DNA from: Auanema rhodensis
Lineage: Eukaryota; Nematoda; Chromadorea; Rhabditida; Rhabditidae
Direction of reading: 5' to 3'
Length of the DNA: 64,000 bases
NCBI GenBank assembly: GCA_964057225.1
Contig: OZ059894.1
Location: 3,968,001-4,032,000, forward strand
The notes beneath the pieces are model-generated. The model was given only the letters and a program-made list of their open reading frames with translations, had not been told where the DNA came from and did no database searches. Shown here piece by piece: positions 59,993 to 64,000 of this stretch. The number at the start of each line of letters is the position of its first letter. Position 1 is the stretch's first letter. The position numbers and the translations under genes are program-made.

Positions 59993-62900
59993 ATGTTGAG
60001 TGTACATGGAAACTCAACATACACTAATGCATCATTTTTCAAACGATCATAACTAATTTTTGTATTAAGCGTTTCTCAATGTAGTATAGTGCATTCGATG
60101 CGGATTTTTAAGCTGCGTCGATCTGTGTTATCAGATTTGCGCTAGCTTAAAAATGCACCGAGATATCAACTGATATAAGTTCACACTTATATCCTCGATT
60201 TTCACCCTGAAGAATTAATTTTTTCGTTGAATAACATTGTCCATCGTCTTTGCCTTGAAAAATGGAATCTAAAAACATCTACTTTTTGCTAAATTATTTT
60301 GAAATTTTTCGAAAAAATTTTTGTTAAAATGTTTTTGGAAGCAATGTTGAGTGTACATGGAAACTCAACATACACTAATGCATCATTTTTCAAACGATCA
60401 TAACTAATTTTTGTATCGAGCGTTTCTTAATGTAGTATAGTGCATTCGATGCGGATTTTTAAGCTGCGTCGATCTGTGTTATCAGATTTGCGCTAGCTTA
60501 AAAATGCACCGAGATATCAACTGATATAAGTTCACACATATATACCCGATTTTCACCCTAAAGAATTAATTTTTTCGTTGAATAACATTGTCCATCGTCT
60601 TCGCCTTGAAAAAAGGAATCTAAAAACATCTACTTTTTGCTAAATTATTTTGAAATTTTTCGAAAAAATTTTTGTCAAAATGTTTTTGGAAGCAATGTTG
60701 AGTGTACATGGAAACTCAACATACACTAATGCATCATTTTTCAAACGATCATAACTAATTTTTGTATTAAGCGTTTCTCAATGTAGTATAAAGCATTCGA
60801 TGCGGATTTTTAAGCTGCGTCGATCTGTGTTATCAGATTTGCGCTAGCTTAAAAATGCACCGAGATATCAACTGATATAAGTTCACACTTATATCCTCGA
60901 TTTTCACCCTGAAGAATTAATTTTTTCGTTGAATAACATTGTCCATCGTCTTTGCCTTGAAAAATGGAATCTAAAAACATCTACTTTTTGCTAAATTATT
61001 TTGAAATTTTTCGAAAAAATTTTTGTCAAAATGTTTTTGGAAGCAATGTTGAGTGTACATGGAAACTCAACATACACTAATGCATCATTTTTCAAACGAT
61101 CATAACTAATTTTTGTATTAAGCGTTTCTCAATGTAGTATAGTGCATTCGATGCGGATTTTTAAGCTGCGTCGATCTGTGTTATTAGATTTGCGCTAGCT
61201 TAAAAATGCACCGAGATATCAACTGATATAAGTTCACACTTATATCCTCGATTTTCACCCTGAAGAATTAATTTTTTCGTTGAATAACATTGTCCATCGT
61301 CTTTGCCTTGAAAAATGGAATCTAAAAACATCTACTTTTTGCTAAATTATTTTGAAATTTTTCGAAAAAATTTTTGTTAAAATGTTTTTGGAAGCAATGT
61401 TGAGTGTACATGGAAACTCAACATACACTAATGCATCATTTTTCAAACGATCATAACTAATTTTTGTATCAAGCGTTTGTTAATGTAGTATAGTGCATTC
61501 GATGCGGATTTTTAAGCTGCGTCGATCTGTGTTATCAGATTTGCGCTAGCTTAAAAATGCACCGAGATATCAACTGATATAAGTTCACACATATATACCC
61601 GATTTTCACCCTAAAGAATTAATTTTTTCGTTGAATAACATTGTCCATCGTCTTTGCCTTGAAAAAAGGAATCTAAAAACATCTACTTTTTGCTAAATTA
61701 TTTTGAAATTTTTCGAAAAAATTTTTGTCAAAATGTTTTTGGAAGCAATGTTGAGTGTACATGGAAACTCAACATACACTAATGCATCATTTTTCAAACG
61801 ATCATAACTAATTTTTGTATTAAGCGTTTCTCAATGTAGTATAAAGCATTCGATGCGGATTTTTAAGCTGCGTCGATCTGTGTTATCAGATTTGCGCTAG
61901 CTTAAAAATGCACCGAGATATCAACTGATATAAGTTCACACTTATATCCTCGATTTTCACCCTGAAGAATTAATTTTTTCGTTGAATAACATTGTCCATC
62001 GTCTTTGCCTTGAAAAAAGGAATCTAAAAACATCTACTTTTTGCTAAATTATTTTGAAATTTTTCGAAAAAATTTTTGTCAAAATGTTTTTGGAAGCAAT
62101 GTTGAGTGTACATGGAAACTCAACATACACTAATGCATCATTTTTCAAACGATCATAACTTATTTTTGTAACAAGCGTTTCTCAATGTAGTATAGTGCAT
62201 TCGATGCGGATTTTTAAGCTGCGTCGATCTGTGTTATCAGATTTGCGCTAGCTTAAAAATGCACCGAGATATCAACTGATATAAGTTCACACTTATATCC
62301 TCGATTTTCACCCTGAAGAATTAATTTTTTCGTTGAATAACATTGTCCATCGTCTTTGCCTTGAAAAAAGGAATCTAAAAACATCTACTTTTTGCTAAAT
62401 TATTTTGAAATTTTTCGAAAAAATTTTTGTCAAAATGTTTTTGGAAGCAATGTTTAGTGTACATGGAAACTCAACATACACTAATGCATCATTTTTCAAA
62501 CGATCATAACTAATTTTTGTATCAAGCGTTTCTTAATGTAGTATAGTGCATTCGATCCGGATTTTTAAGCTGCGTCGATCTGTGTTATCAGATTTGCGGT
62601 AGCTTAAAAATGCACCGAGATATCAACTGATATAAGTTCACACTTATATCCTCGATTTTCACCCTGAAGAATTAATTTTTTCGTTGAATAACATTGTCCA
62701 TCGTCTTTGCCTTGAAAAATGGAATCTAAAAACATCTACTTTTTGCTAAATTATTTTGAAATTTTTCGAAAAAATTTTTGTCAAAATGTTTTTGGAAGCA
62801 ATGTTGAGTGTACATGGAAACTCAACATACACTAATGCATCATTTTTCAAACGATCATAACTAATTTTTGTATTAAGCGTTTCTCAATGTAGTATAGTGC

Positions 62901-64000
62901 ATTCGATGCGGATTTTTAAGCTGCGTCGATCTGTGTTATCAGATTTGCGCTAGCTTAAAAATGCACCGAGATATCAACTGATATAAGTTCACACTTATAT
63001 CCTCGATTTTCACCCTGAAGAATTAATTTTTTCGTTGAATAACATTGTCCATCGTCTTTGCCTTGAAAAATGGAATCTAAAAACATCTACTTTTTGCTAA
63101 ATTATTTTGAAATTTTTCGAAAAAATTTTTGTCAAAATGTTTTTGGAAGCAATGTTGAGTGTACATGGAAACTCAACATACACTAATGCATCATTTTTCA
63201 AACGATCATAACTAATTTTTGTATCAAGCGTTTCTTAATGTAGTATAGTGCATTCGATTCGGATTTTTAAGCTGCGTCGATCTGTGTTATCAGATTTGCG
63301 CTAGCTTAAAAATGCACCGAGATATCAACTGATATAAGTTCACACTTATATCCTCGATTTTCACCCTGAAGAATTAATTTTTTCGTTGAATAACATTGTC
63401 CATCGTCTTTGCCTTGAAAAATGGAATCTAAAAACATCTACTTTTTGCTAAATTATTTTGAAATTTTTCGAAAAAATTTTTGTCAAAATGTTTTTGGAAG
63501 CAATGTTGAGTGTACATGGAAACTCAACATACACTAATGCATCATTTTTCAAACGATCATAACTAATTTTTGTATTAAGCGTTCTTCAATGTAGTATAGT
63601 GCATTCGATGCGGATTTTTAAGCTGCGTCGATCTGTGTTATCAGATTTGCGCTAGCTTAAAAATGCACCGAGATATCAACTGATATAAGTTCACACTTAT
63701 ATCCTCGATTTTCACCCTGAACAATTAATTTTTTCGTTGAATAACATTGTCCATCGTCTTTGCCTTGAAAAATGGAATCTAAAAACATCTACTTTTTGCT
63801 AAATTATTTTGAAATTTTTCGAAAAAATTTTTGTCAAAATGTTTTTGGAAGCAATGTTGAGTGTACATGGAAACTCAACATACACTAATGCATCATTTTT
63901 CAAACGATCATAACTAATTTTTGTATTAAGCGTTTCTCAATGTAGTATAGTGCATTCGATGCGGATTTTTAAGCTGCGTCGATCTGTGTTATCAGATTTG
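59993..64000. repeat. Satellite zone D' including the right copy of the 27.4-kb-distant block, and the window edge
   Basis: The monomers 59993-62098 repeat 32617-34722 in order. After them, 62099 (gtAACA with cagATTT) and 62450 (TCAA+ctTaat+gatCCGG) match 31915 and 32266, and 63152 (gatTCGG) resembles 34723. Private changes here include gtcttCgcc (60344), cgtttGttaat (61397), gttTagtg and gcgGtagc (62450, losing the GCTAGC site) and ccctgaaCaatt (63503). The array runs off the right edge in the partial monomer 63854-64000, inside the hairpin element. Confidence 0.88.

Larger units (their letters stand above)
1..64000. repeat. 351-bp AT-rich satellite array, 182 full head-to-tail monomers plus one partial
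   Basis: Every monomer begins with atgttgag-like sequence. Starts fall at 1, 335, 687, then every 351 to 2793; 3127; 3479; 3829, then every 351 to 15061; 15414, then every 351 to 20679; 21032; 21385, then every 351 to 38584; 38934, then every 351 to 39987; and 40337, then every 351 to 63854. Only ten monomers differ from 351 bp (334, 350, 352 or 353). Neighbouring copies differ at a handful of positions. All copies face the same way, with no interruption by unique sequence or mobile elements. Hand count of a typical copy gives 110 G+C of 351 and 12 CpG. Each monomer carries one EcoRV-type site (GATATC, bases 170-175) and one NheI-type site (GCTAGC, bases 149-154), so a 351-bp ladder is predicted. 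Satellite identity is certain; a centromeric or pericentromeric location is inferred. I do not recognise a named family. Confidence 0.99.

Noticed and set aside
1-64000. CRISPR array
   Set aside because: The repeats are contiguous 351-bp monomers with no short repeat alternating with unique spacers, and no cas-like genes are present.
1-64000. Tandem rRNA, tRNA, histone or other functional gene array
   Set aside because: The unit is too short and AT-rich, contains no recognisable rRNA or tRNA core motifs, and has stops in all frames.
1-64000. Insertion sequences, transposons or target-site duplications within the array
   Set aside because: Every base falls in the monomer register; the only length changes are 1, 2 and 17 bp.
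1-64000. Telomeric or subtelomeric repeats
   Set aside because: No run of short telomere-type units (such as TTAGG or TTAGGG) is seen anywhere.
1-64000. A new multi-gene biological system
   Set aside because: The window contains no genes. Its interest lies in satellite structure and its recombination history.

Overview
The whole window is one uninterrupted block of tandem satellite DNA. A single monomer, almost always 351 bp long, AT-rich (about 31% G+C by hand count of one typical copy) and always in the same orientation, repeats from the first base to the last. I count 182 complete copies plus a 147-bp partial copy at the right edge. I find no gene, RNA gene, transposon, inversion or unique sequence. 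The two 63-codon open frames (35634-35825 and 37038-37229, minus strand) are chance openings in two identical monomers.

Organism: long homogeneous satellite arrays like this are typical of eukaryotic centromeric or pericentromeric heterochromatin. CpG is not depleted (12 seen, about 8.6 expected per monomer), which argues against a heavily CpG-methylated germline and fits an invertebrate. The monomer length, A/T tracts and internal dyads resemble the style of insect (for example beetle) satellites, but I do not recognise the sequence as a named family, so the taxon is an inference.

Layout, using linked variants as tags: zone A 1-8040 (TCAA/TTGA and gatCCGG types, two 334-bp monomers); zone B 8041-26649 (alternating TTTAG / TTTTTTAGC / tgTACC and gaagAAAT monomers, with a 16-monomer duplication); zone C 26650-28755 (ccCCgaag, gtAACA and cagGTTT/cagTTTT types); zone D 28756-35424 (TCAA+ctTaat, gatCCGG/gatTCGG, tataAAgc, cacacATATATACCC); zone E 35425-40336 (4-monomer repeats with tataAAgc and ttcGCTgaat); then B' 40337-50866, C' 50867-59992 and D' 59993-64000. 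The order B-C-D followed by B'-C'-D' suggests a larger, eroded duplication of tens of kilobases.

How it works together: there is no single array-wide higher-order repeat. Instead there are local duplications of 2, 3, 4, 5, 8, 10 and 16 monomers, chimeric monomers at their edges, and rare 1-, 2- and 17-bp length variants carried along as markers. This is the pattern expected from repeated unequal crossing-over and gene conversion. Inside the monomer, three structural elements recur: a 9-bp-arm dyad at bases 1-28, a 51-nt near-perfect hairpin at 112-162, and helically phased A/T tracts with nested palindromes at 266-344.

All offsets quoted as 'monomer base n' count from the start phase atgttgag used here; that phase is arbitrary. 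All counts and comparisons were made by eye.
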